Assembly (NCBI GenBank): GCA_902768125.1
Contig: CACXKA010000003.1
Coordinates: 186,001-250,000 of the forward strand
Length of the DNA: 64,000 nt
Source: an uncultured Bacteroidales bacterium
Lineage (GTDB): Bacteria > Bacteroidota > Bacteroidia > Bacteroidales > Bacteroidaceae
Direction: 5' to 3'
Shown: positions 41,358 through 47,585 of the stretch, in pieces
Layout: the number at the start of each line of letters is the position of its first letter
How positions within the stretch are numbered: the first letter of the stretch is position 1
Program-made: the position numbers and the translations under genes
The notes under the pieces: generated by a model
The model's database searches: none
What the model was told of the DNA's origin: nothing
What the model saw: only the letters and a program-made list of their open reading frames with translations

Positions 41358-42039
41358 AGGCTTGGTGGTTGATGTTTAGGAAATAAACGGGTGGGAAAGT
41401 GGCGCAAGGAATGTCGCTGAAGAGATCACCACCTTGTCCGGTGGCAACCAGATAGGAGAAGCTGTAGTCACGTCGCATCACCTTGCCATCGCCAATGAAA
41501 GACCATTCGCTAACGACAATCCATTCCTCTGGATTATCCACACGACGATAGGTCAAGGCATCGCCCATGATGATGTTGCGTTCCAACAAGTAGGCTACAG
41601 CTTCACAACACTCAGGTTTGCATTGTTGACCATACAAGCGTTCGTATTGCAGACAGAACTCCTTGTAGAGTCGTTGCTGACAAGCCTCTGCATTGTCTGG
41701 AAGCAATTCGATGCCATAGATGCTGCTGACAGCCCAAACGGCATTTTTCTCATATTGCAATTGAGTGTACTGCTTTTTCTTGGCACGCTCCTCACACACA
41801 GCCAGTTTGCGGCGCAGAATCTCAATGAGGAAGTTGCCATCTCCACAAGCAGGTTCCAGGAAACGACTCTCAATACGTTCCGTTTCCTGCTTCACGAGGT
41901 CGAGCATTGCGTTCACTTCACGTTCGGCAGTGAACACTTCTCCATGCTTCGACACACGCTCTTTCGACTTGATTTGCCCCTTCGCAGGCGAAGGCTTCAA
42001 GTCTGCATCCATGTCTCCCATGTGCATTTCTTGCTGCAC
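41347..42039 (-). CDS. Methylase-like protein lacking NPPY
   Basis: 230 residues with GTG at 42039; ATGs at 42027 and 42021 are possible starts. It contains GEVFTAEREVNAMLDLV, S-adenosylmethionine motif I FLEPACGDGNFLIEIL and motif II-like YGIELLPDNAEACQQ, but no NPPY/DPPY motif; where motif IV would be expected there is NIIMGDALTYRR. The opening resembles EVFTPPELANQVLDML of the next gene, so the two look like related halves or paralogues. It may be a non-catalytic partner of the NPPY enzyme in a heterodimer. The two genes overlap by 11 bp. Confidence 0.8.
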   Translation of the reverse strand: MQQEMHMGDMDADLKPSPAKGQIKSKERVSKHGEVFTAEREVNAMLDLVKQETERIESRFLEPACGDGNFLIEILRRKLAVCEERAKKKQYTQLQYEKNAVWAVSSIYGIELLPDNAEACQQRLYKEFCLQYERLYGQQCKPECCEAVAYLLERNIIMGDALTYRRVDNPEEWIVVSEWSFIGDGKVMRRDYSFSYLVATGQGGDLFSDIPCATFPPVYFLNINHQAYEK

Positions 42040-42058
42040 ATCAGTCTAAATCGGAAGA

Positions 42059-42153
42059 ATACAGGTTACATCATCAACCTCGGGTACTTGAGGGCATAAG
42101 AAAAGCGTGAACGTTCCTTATCAAGTACCCGAGGTATTTGGCGTAACCTGTAT
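42059..42153. repeat. Nested inverted repeat in the methylase leader
   Basis: Outer arms ATACAGGTTAC (42059-42069) and GTAACCTGTAT (42143-42153). Inner arms CCTCGGGTACTTGA (42078-42091) and TCAAGTACCCGAGG (42121-42134). The spacers between arms are 8 nt on both sides. The loop of 29 nt also contains GCGTG...CTTATCA, which can pair instead with TGATAAG...CACGC at 42160-42178. It lies 20 bp upstream of the methylase-like gene and downstream of its promoter, so it should be in the mRNA. Confidence 0.85.
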
Positions 42154-42381
42154 AGAGTGATAAGTCCTGCCCACGCTCCAACGTGAACACGAACTAAATC
42201 TTCTCTATACCTTTTCAAATCGCCAAATTTTCGGGGTACTTCGAGATAGCTAATGCTTTTGTTAATATGTTATGTTATCTATGTTCTCTTTCTTGTTTTC
42301 TTCAAATATTTAGGTTTTTGATTTGTGCGCCATCCTCTCGCATCAGATACGAGGAACAGCCCTGTTTTACGTTTACGTTGG

Positions 42382-42412
42382 CAAAAGTACAAAGATTATT
42401 CCTTACCACAAA
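42382..42412 (-). promoter_or_regulatory. Promoter of the methylase operon
   Basis: Minus-strand TTTG (42409-42412), 19 bp, TACTTTTG (42382-42389): exact consensus. It predicts a leader of about 335 nt before the methylase-like gene, long enough to include the nested inverted repeat. Confidence 0.7.
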
Positions 42413-42460
42413 GTATTTTGTATTAGAAATATATAAAAAATGTGAAAATCCCGCATAATT

Positions 42461-42486
42461 AGTGTCGCAGAGTGACACTTTTTTAT
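42461..42486 (+). other. Hairpin with T-run
   Basis: Arms AGTGTC (42461-42466) and GACACT (42474-42479) followed on the plus strand by TTTTTT. It lies about 50 bp upstream of the methylase promoter. Terminator or protein site; no plus-strand gene ends nearby. Confidence 0.4.
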
Positions 42487-42618
42487 CAGTTAGAATGATA
42501 CATGGAGTTGACACCTATAGTGCTAAATTGTTTGGTTTTCTCTCTCTTATAATCTACAACAAATTATTTCCTACCCTTTTTGAGACAATTTTTATGAAAA
42601 AATTACTCTGAAAAAGTG

Positions 42619-42652
42619 TCCCAACCCTTTTGGGAAGAATGTCGTAACTTTG
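42619..42652 (+). promoter_or_regulatory. Promoter with palindromic operator candidate
   Basis: TAACTTTG (42645-42652) preceded by the palindrome TCCCAA-5-TTGGGA (42619-42635), which covers the spacer region. The 15-mer GTCGTAACTTTGTAG (42641-42655) is identical to 45134-45148 at the HU-gene promoter, suggesting shared transcription control. Confidence 0.55.
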
Positions 42653-42866
42653 TAGCAGCTTAACAGCTATGAGTTCCCTGTCCTTGACTTTGAAAAAGTT
42701 TCGTAGTATATTGCACAAAATAGGGGAATCGCCAGAGCTGTTTTTCTCGCTATTATAATAGTTGTCGGAATCAAAGGTGTAGCGCAGCCTCCCGGTCGGT
42801 CGTGGTAAATGTCCGCTAATAGACTGACATGCGTATGGACTAAAACTTGCTAATTAAACAATTACA

Positions 42867-44015
42867 ATGAAAGCAAGTTATTATGAGAATGGAAACGTTC
42901 AGCAGACTGAGGGTCTGACTGGACAAGTAAACAACCAAGTTCAGATGGTGGATACTATCGTGAGCGAGGCTGTAAACCAGCCATCTGCCGATGAGACAGC
43001 AAAGGCTGAAAGAATGGAACAGTTGTGGGGCTTGCGCATCAAGTCTGACACGGTGGTGGAACCAGAGCAGTATGTGCTTTCGGTGGATGGCGTCGGCTTC
43101 TTTGCCCAAGACGACATTCACGGACTCAAATCCAAGCAGAAAGCTGGTAAGACAACTGTGCTGAAAGTATGCTCGGCTGCACTGATGACAGAGCAGGTGA
43201 TGCGTGTGAAGTCGGAAATGGATCACCCGGTTGTCCTTTGGCTCGATACGGAGCAGAAACCTGCCGACGTGAAGGCTATCGTGGATGATATAAAGCTGTT
43301 GTCGGGTGTCAGTGATGACTATCTCGACGAACACCTATTCCTTTTTCCATTGCGTAAGATGAACTATGAGACGCTTTTGGAGGACACACGTTTTCTCGTG
43401 GAGCGAGTTCACCCACAGGTGATGCTTGTCGATGGTGTGGTCGATTATGTAGCATCTTTCAATGATGAAGTGCTGTCACGTCAATTGATTCACGAGTTGA
43501 TGATGCTGGCTCAGGAACATCGCTGTGCCATTGTCTGTGTACTTCATGAAAACAAGGCGTCAGACGATGAGAACATGCGTGGTCACCTGGGTACCGTGCT
43601 GGCACAGAAAGCAGGTACGGTCCTGCAATGTCACAAGAGCAAGCAAGGCATCATTAGTGTGAGCTGTCCAGACTCTCGTCATGGCGCGATGCCCGAATGG
43701 AGTATCTGTTATGACTCAGAAGGTCGATTGCACGATGCCGATGAGCAGCACCGATTGGAAGTCGAGAGGGAAAGGATGAGCAAGAAGGAACGCCAACTGC
43801 TGGAAAAGGAAAAGCGTGAGAAAGAGCGTGTTGACATGGCTCTGACCGCTATCCGTGAAAGTGGTGATTGCATCAGCCGCAAGGAACTTACGGAAAAACT
43901 CGTTGGCTTACTCGGTGTGAGTCGTACCACAGTGGCGACTTTCATCACTCGTCAGTTGGGCAAGACGTTGGTGCAGACAGAAGATGGCATCGAAGTCCAT
44001 CCTTATCTCACCTGA
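42867..44015 (+). CDS. RepA-like AAA ATPase with C-terminal winged helix
   Basis: 382 residues. RecA-fold: Walker A SKQKAGKTTVLKV (K95 region), WLDTEQKPADV, Walker B-like VMLVDGVVDYV and CVLHENKASDDENMRGHLG. This is the pattern of RepA/GP4-type hexameric helicases of plasmids and phages (AAA_25). A charged helix (EVERERMSKKERQLLEKEKR) links to a C-terminal winged helix (CISRKELTEKLV and VSRTTVATFITRQL). Probably a replication-initiation or helicase protein of an integrated element. It precedes the primase-like gene by 120 bp. Confidence 0.78.
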   Translation: MKASYYENGNVQQTEGLTGQVNNQVQMVDTIVSEAVNQPSADETAKAERMEQLWGLRIKSDTVVEPEQYVLSVDGVGFFAQDDIHGLKSKQKAGKTTVLKVCSAALMTEQVMRVKSEMDHPVVLWLDTEQKPADVKAIVDDIKLLSGVSDDYLDEHLFLFPLRKMNYETLLEDTRFLVERVHPQVMLVDGVVDYVASFNDEVLSRQLIHELMMLAQEHRCAIVCVLHENKASDDENMRGHLGTVLAQKAGTVLQCHKSKQGIISVSCPDSRHGAMPEWSICYDSEGRLHDADEQHRLEVERERMSKKERQLLEKEKREKERVDMALTAIRESGDCISRKELTEKLVGLLGVSRTTVATFITRQLGKTLVQTEDGIEVHPYLT

Positions 44016-44135
44016 AACCCCTGAGGCACTGTGTTGTTACTGTTTGTTTGTTGGAGGCTATATATATGAAAAGCCTCCAACGAACAAACAAGAAAACAGC
44101 ACCTCAGCATGTTAAATCAATCAAACAAAAACAGT

Positions 44136-45050
44136 ATGAATACAAATTATCGATATCTTTTAGAGACTCCCAAATTGACAGGACATCGTCAGCAGAAGTT
44201 CACCTGTCCGCATTGTGGAAAGCCTAAGTGCTTCGTACGCTATGTGGATACACAGAATAGCTGTCAGTATGTGGCTGATGAGGTGGGCAAGTGCGACCAT
44301 CAGCACTCCTGCGGCTATCACTACAAGCCTGGCGATTATTATCGGGACAACCAATGGCGAAAGGAACCTGAGGCACGCCCAGAAAGCCACTACACACCGC
44401 CACCGTTGCCACCATTCCAACCCATTCCGATGGACTATGTGGTGCGTAGCCATTCACCACAAAGCACTTTTTGGCAGTGGTTCTCTACGGAGTTGGCTGA
44501 GAAGCTTCAATTCTCTGCGGAACAAGTTCAACGGGTCTTTGATGACTATCTGATTGGTACTACACGAATGGGAAATGTCATCTTCTGGCAGATAGATCAA
44601 GAGCAGCAGGTGCATGGAGGGCATATCATGCAGTACCGCATGGATGGTCATCGAGACGGCTTTCAGGGTTGGGCACACACCGCCCTCATGCGTAGTGGGT
44701 TGCTGCAACGTGACTGGGTGCTCTATCAGTGCCTTTTCGGTGAGCATCTGCTCAGCAAAAGACCAGATGCCCATGTCTGCCTGGTCGAGAGTGAGAAAAC
44801 CGCCCTCATCATGGCAGCCCATCAGCCAGAACACCTTTGGCTTGCCACTTGTGGTAGCGGCGGACTTTCACCAGACAAAGTGAAATGTCTTCGGGGGCGT
44901 CGGGTCACCATTTTCCCCGATAGTGGTTGCTTTGAAAAGTGGAGTCATCAGATGCAATCCACGACAGGCATCCACTACAACGTGTCGAATCAGTTGGAAT
45001 CGTATGCCCCTAATACAGACCTCGCTGATTTGTTGCTGGAGCCTCCTTAG
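44136..45050 (+). CDS. DUF6371 / Toprim-like primase protein
   Basis: 304 residues from ATG 44136 (MNTNYRYLLETPKLTG); an in-frame ATG at 44109 is possible. N-terminal zinc ribbons: FTCPHCGKPKCFVRYVD and CDHQHSCGYHYKPGDYY, the CHC2-like pattern of Bacteroidota DUF6371 proteins. The later part holds a Toprim-like strand HVCLVESEKTALIMA and RRVTIFPDSGCF. It is likely a DNA primase-like partner of the RepA-type ATPase upstream. Proline-rich linker PPPLPPFQPIP between domains. Confidence 0.76.
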   Translation: MNTNYRYLLETPKLTGHRQQKFTCPHCGKPKCFVRYVDTQNSCQYVADEVGKCDHQHSCGYHYKPGDYYRDNQWRKEPEARPESHYTPPPLPPFQPIPMDYVVRSHSPQSTFWQWFSTELAEKLQFSAEQVQRVFDDYLIGTTRMGNVIFWQIDQEQQVHGGHIMQYRMDGHRDGFQGWAHTALMRSGLLQRDWVLYQCLFGEHLLSKRPDAHVCLVESEKTALIMAAHQPEHLWLATCGSGGLSPDKVKCLRGRRVTIFPDSGCFEKWSHQMQSTTGIHYNVSNQLESYAPNTDLADLLLEPP

Positions 45051-45113
45051 GCACGGCTAAATTCTTTAAATAGGAAAAAACTTTCAAATTCTTGAAAAAT
45101 AATTACTTAAACG

Positions 45114-45145
45114 CTTGTTTATTTCGAGAAAAAGTCGTAACTTTG
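45114..45145 (+). promoter_or_regulatory. Promoter of the HU-like gene
   Basis: CTTG (45114-45117), 20 bp, TAACTTTG (45138-45145). It leaves an untranslated leader of about 150 nt rich in A before the ATG at 45298. Confidence 0.62.
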
Positions 45146-45297
45146 TAGTGTTGATGAGGGATAATTTTTGAAGGAGTTCGGTGGAAAAATTGTTGGAGCG
45201 CGCGGCAACAAATTCTGCAGCACACTGGAAAAAAGACCTCAGAGACATACAGAGTTAGTTAAACATTTTTCTCAACTAAAAAACAGAGTTAGTAATT

Positions 45298-46038
45298 ATG
45301 GCAATCAAAATTAAAGCTATTGAGCGTCTGCAGAAGATAGGCAAGTATGCAGACACGTATCGCTACCAGATGCAGCCTGATCTCTACTCGTCCCTGACGC
45401 AGGAGAAGGTCATCCGTGAAGCGGCTCTCCGTTCGGGTGTGAGTGAGGGTGTGATGCACGCATGTTGGGATGCGGCTGGCGAAGTGATCAAGGCATGGGC
45501 AACGGAAGGTCACAGTGTGGCACTCCCAGGACTTGGCACCATGCGTTTCGGACTTTCAGCCCAGACGGTGGCAGATGTGAACGATGTGAAGGCGAACCTC
45601 ATCAAGACTCGCCGCATCATCTTCTCTCCAGCCGTTGAGCTGAAGGAGGAGCTGAAGAACACTAGCGTGGTCATCACCTGTTATGACCGCAACGGAGAAG
45701 TCGTGAAACGTGTGACCAGCACGGATGACGGCACCGTTGAGGACAACTCCGGTGAGGAGAACCCAACACGGGCGGCAACTCCGGTGGTGACAACAACGGA
45801 GGTAACGGTGGAAGTGGTGGATTTGACACGGGAGACTGAAATTAATGATAAAGTCAATGATTATGGAAAAGAAGCAAAGAGCATTGGAGATTGTGGTGAA
45901 GATTGTAGTAGCTGCACTCACAGCGTTTTTGACAGCGTTAGGAACGACCAGTTGTATGAGACTCTTGTAAAGGTTCAAGGTTCAAAAGTTCAAGAACTAT
46001 GGCAATTCCTCGTGGACTTAGAAATTGTAATCCGTTGA
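45298..46038 (+). CDS. HU-HIG family DNA-binding protein with frameshifted tail
   Basis: The frame is 246 codons, but only the first 155 look native. That part is a Bacteroidota HU-like protein: MAIKIKAIERLQKIGKYADT, then TQEKVIREAALRSGVSEG and LPGLGTMRFGLSA. After ENP (45757-45765) this frame gives an unlikely sequence, whereas shifting by -1 at CCA (45763-45765) gives a glycine/asparagine tail (NTGGNSGGDNNGGNGGSGG..) ending in TGA at 45837-45839, as found in relatives. The real product is thus probably about 181 residues (45298-45839). A one-base deletion, an assembly error or a -1 ribosomal shift are the options. Confidence 0.78.
   Translation: MAIKIKAIERLQKIGKYADTYRYQMQPDLYSSLTQEKVIREAALRSGVSEGVMHACWDAAGEVIKAWATEGHSVALPGLGTMRFGLSAQTVADVNDVKANLIKTRRIIFSPAVELKEELKNTSVVITCYDRNGEVVKRVTSTDDGTVEDNSGEENPTRAATPVVTTTEVTVEVVDLTRETEINDKVNDYGKEAKSIGDCGEDCSSCTHSVFDSVRNDQLYETLVKVQGSKVQELWQFLVDLEIVIR
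45863..45970 (+). CDS. Smalltalk protein
   Basis: 35 residues from ATG 45863 (upstream in-frame ATGs at 45845 and 45857): MEKKQRALEIVVKIVVAALT, then AFLTALGTTSCMRLL. One membrane helix with a small-residue/cysteine end, the pattern of the short Bacteroidota proteins named smalltalk, which regularly follow HU-like genes. It starts just after the glycine-tail stop of the HU gene (45839), which supports the frameshift interpretation. Function unknown. Confidence 0.72.
   Translation: MEKKQRALEIVVKIVVAALTAFLTALGTTSCMRLL
45971..45995. repeat. GTTCAA heptad repeat before the muramidase-like gene
   Basis: AGGTTCAAGGTTCAAAAGTT followed by CAAGA; three GTTCAA units directly in front of the start codon at 45999. 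Confidence 0.7.
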
Positions 46039-46472
46039 ATATCCGTAAGGGTAAGGATCAATGGAAAGGGCTGCTGAAAGAGCAGAACGACAAGAGCTTT
46101 TATCAGTTCAAGGCAATGGAATGGGGCTATCGTGCCTCATTCCGATTCAAGGCAATGGAATGGGGCTATCGTGCCTCATTCCGATTGCTGAGAACGTACC
46201 GAGTGAAGTACAAACGAACCACCATCCGAACCATTATCGAACGGTGGGCACCACCCAACGAAAACAACACGCAAGCGTACATCGACAGGGTGTGTCAAGA
46301 AATGGATGTGCCGCCCAATTTCATCCTGAACATCGGAAGCCTCCAAGACGATGATGCCTACTGGGCTTGCGAACTGGTCCGAGCGATGGCGCTGGTGGAA
46401 AATGGCAATAGCTGTACCGACTTGATTAGGAGGGAGGAAATCAGGAAAGGGTATGAACTGGCGTTCTTGTAA
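45999..46472 (+). CDS. Phage-type muramidase-like protein (structural protein P5-like)
   Basis: 157 residues. It has the pattern of Bacteroidota proteins labelled structural protein P5, a phage-type muramidase-like domain: GLRNCNPLNIRKGKDQWKGL, FKAMEWGYRASFRLLRTY, TIRTIIERWAPPNENNTQAY and VCQEMDVPPNF. No signal peptide is visible. Residues 37-49 (FKAMEWGYRASFR) are duplicated directly in tandem (50-62), from an exact 39-bp DNA repeat; relatives would be expected to have one copy. It ends the HU/smalltalk cassette, where an amidase is commonly found. Confidence 0.75.
   Translation: MAIPRGLRNCNPLNIRKGKDQWKGLLKEQNDKSFYQFKAMEWGYRASFRFKAMEWGYRASFRLLRTYRVKYKRTTIRTIIERWAPPNENNTQAYIDRVCQEMDVPPNFILNIGSLQDDDAYWACELVRAMALVENGNSCTDLIRREEIRKGYELAFL
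46107..46184. repeat. 39-bp exact tandem duplication
   Basis: The unit beginning TTCAAGGCAATGGAATGGGG occurs at 46107-46145 and again at 46146-46184 without any difference. It adds 13 residues in frame to the muramidase-like protein. Being identical, it is recent or an assembly artefact. Confidence 0.95.
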
Positions 46473-46595
46473 CGGTTAACGGTTATCGGTTATAGAGTTC
46501 AAGAGTTCAAAAGTTCAAGGTTCAAAAGTTCAAGAGTTCAAAAGTTCAAGGTTCAAAAGTTCAAGAAGTTCAAACGTTCAAAGTTCAAAGTTTAG
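46473..46595. repeat. GTTCAA heptad repeat array
   Basis: Begins with CGGTTAACGGTTATCGGTTA, then about twelve GTTCAA units in 7-8-bp periods (alternating GTTCAAG and AGTTCAAA), ending GTTCAAAGTTTAG. Non-coding. Related short runs occur at 24392-24417 and 45971-45995. Confidence 0.88.
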
Positions 46596-46630
46596 CCATG
46601 CGGGATGTTCGCTAACCGCTAAACGAAAAA

Positions 46631-46660
46631 GGGGAGGCTCCGGAAATCGGATGCCTCTCC
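46631..46660 (-). terminator. Terminator after prmA
   Basis: GGGGAGGCTCCG pairs with CGGATGCCTCTCC (one bulge); on the minus strand it is followed by TTTTTCG, 32 bp after the prmA stop. Confidence 0.72.
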
Positions 46661-46691
46661 TTGTGTTTATATTTGCCTCTTGTGGCGATGG

Positions 46692-47537
46692 CTATTCTTT
46701 TGTGAATGTCATCACAGCCCAGTCGTTCTTGCTGAGGGTGTTCTCGAGGTGGAGGGGATGCTGGAGGGCGGCTTGTTCCATGTCGGGGATGTCGGCGGTG
46801 AAGAAGCCGGAGAGGATGAGACGGCCGTGGGGAGCAAGGTGCTGCACGTAGGTGGGGAGGTCTGCCTTGAGGATGTTCTTGTGGATGTTGGCGACGATGG
46901 TGTGGAAGGGTCCCTGGATGGCGGTGGCGTCGCCGAGGAGCACCGACACATTATTTATATTATTAAGGGCGAAGTTTTCTTGGGCGTTCTCCACGCTGAA
47001 GGGGTCGATGTCGATGGCAACCACTTGGTCAGCGCCACGCATGGCCATCGCGATGCCGAGCACACCGGTGCCTGTGCCCATGTCGAGCACGCGCTGGTGG
47101 GTGAAGTCCTGACTGAGCAGGAAGGAGGTGATTTGGTAGGTGGTCTCGTGGGAACCTGAGCCGAATGCCATGCGGGGGTTGAGACGGATGCCGAACTCGC
47201 GTTCGAGGATGGGGTCGAAGCTGTTCTGTTCCCACTCAGCGTTCCAGTCTTTGTTCTCGAGGGTGTGGAGGGTGTAGGTGGCGGTGACGTCAGGGATGAA
47301 GAGGTCGGCGAGGGTGTCTCGGAAGCTCTGCTCGTCGAACTGCTCTTGGGGAATGTATGCCTTGATGCCTGTGTCGGTCACTTCGAAGGAGTCGAAGCCT
47401 ATCTCACCCAAGAGGGCTGTGAGCACGTCGCAGGTGGCTTCGGAGTAAGGAGTGACGGTGATGGAAGCGTAGAGATAGGTTTGAGGTTTGAGATTTGAGG
47501 TTTGAGATTTGAGATTTGAGGTTGGAGATTTAGCCAT
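46692..47537 (-). CDS. prmA: Ribosomal protein L11 methyltransferase
   Basis: 281 residues. Trimethylates lysines and the N-terminus of L11. Methyltransferase core: VLDMGTGTGVLGIAMAMRGA, VVAIDIDPFSVENAQEN and VANIHKNILKADL; the N-terminal substrate domain includes LLGEIGFDSFEVTDTGIKAY. The first 20 residues (SPTSNLKSQTSNLKPQT) are encoded by the TTTGAG-type heptad repeat that also fills the DNA upstream, so the native N-terminus has been replaced or extended by repeat DNA. Only the ATG at 47537 is in frame before the conserved domain. Confidence 0.92.
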   Translation of the reverse strand: MAKSPTSNLKSQTSNLKPQTYLYASITVTPYSEATCDVLTALLGEIGFDSFEVTDTGIKAYIPQEQFDEQSFRDTLADLFIPDVTATYTLHTLENKDWNAEWEQNSFDPILEREFGIRLNPRMAFGSGSHETTYQITSFLLSQDFTHQRVLDMGTGTGVLGIAMAMRGADQVVAIDIDPFSVENAQENFALNNINNVSVLLGDATAIQGPFHTIVANIHKNILKADLPTYVQHLAPHGRLILSGFFTADIPDMEQAALQHPLHLENTLSKNDWAVMTFTKE

Positions 47538-47585
47538 GCGGGGTGGGGGTTTGAGGTTGGAGGTTGGAGGTTTGAGATTTAGGGT
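47477..47585. repeat. TTTGAGR heptad repeat array overlapping the prmA start
   Basis: Runs of AGGTTTGAGATTTGAGG-like units over about 110 bp, spanning the first 20 codons of prmA and its upstream gap. Contains TTTAGCCATGCGGG (47529-47542), also found at 46591-46604 at the edge of the GTTCAA array. Confidence 0.85.

Larger units (their letters stand above)
42154..42866. other. Gene-free divergent intergenic region
   Basis: About 700 bp with no credible coding frame. It contains the promoter of the methylase operon (42382-42412), a hairpin followed by T-run (42461-42486), a palindrome and promoter for the rightward cassette (42619-42652), a partial third copy of the inner repeat motif (CGGGGTACTTCGAG, 42232-42245) and about 210 bp of untranslated leader before the ATPase gene. 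No tRNA or known riboswitch was recognised. Confidence 0.6.

Noticed and set aside
42059..42153. Retron non-coding RNA or integron attC site
   Set aside because: Arms at the ends suggested these, but there is no reverse transcriptase or integron integrase in the window and no gene-cassette arrangement.
42302..42514. 70-codon minus-strand frame upstream of the methylase operon
   Set aside because: It begins upstream of the promoter at 42382-42412 and has no start-proximal support or family pattern.
45863..46038. C-terminal extension of the HU-like protein as a native domain
   Set aside because: The residues come from reading the smalltalk gene and the heptad repeat in another frame; the shifted frame restores a family-like tail.
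46473..46595. Possible CRISPR array
   Set aside because: Units are 7-8 bp with no unique spacers and no cas genes nearby; it is a simple heptad repeat.
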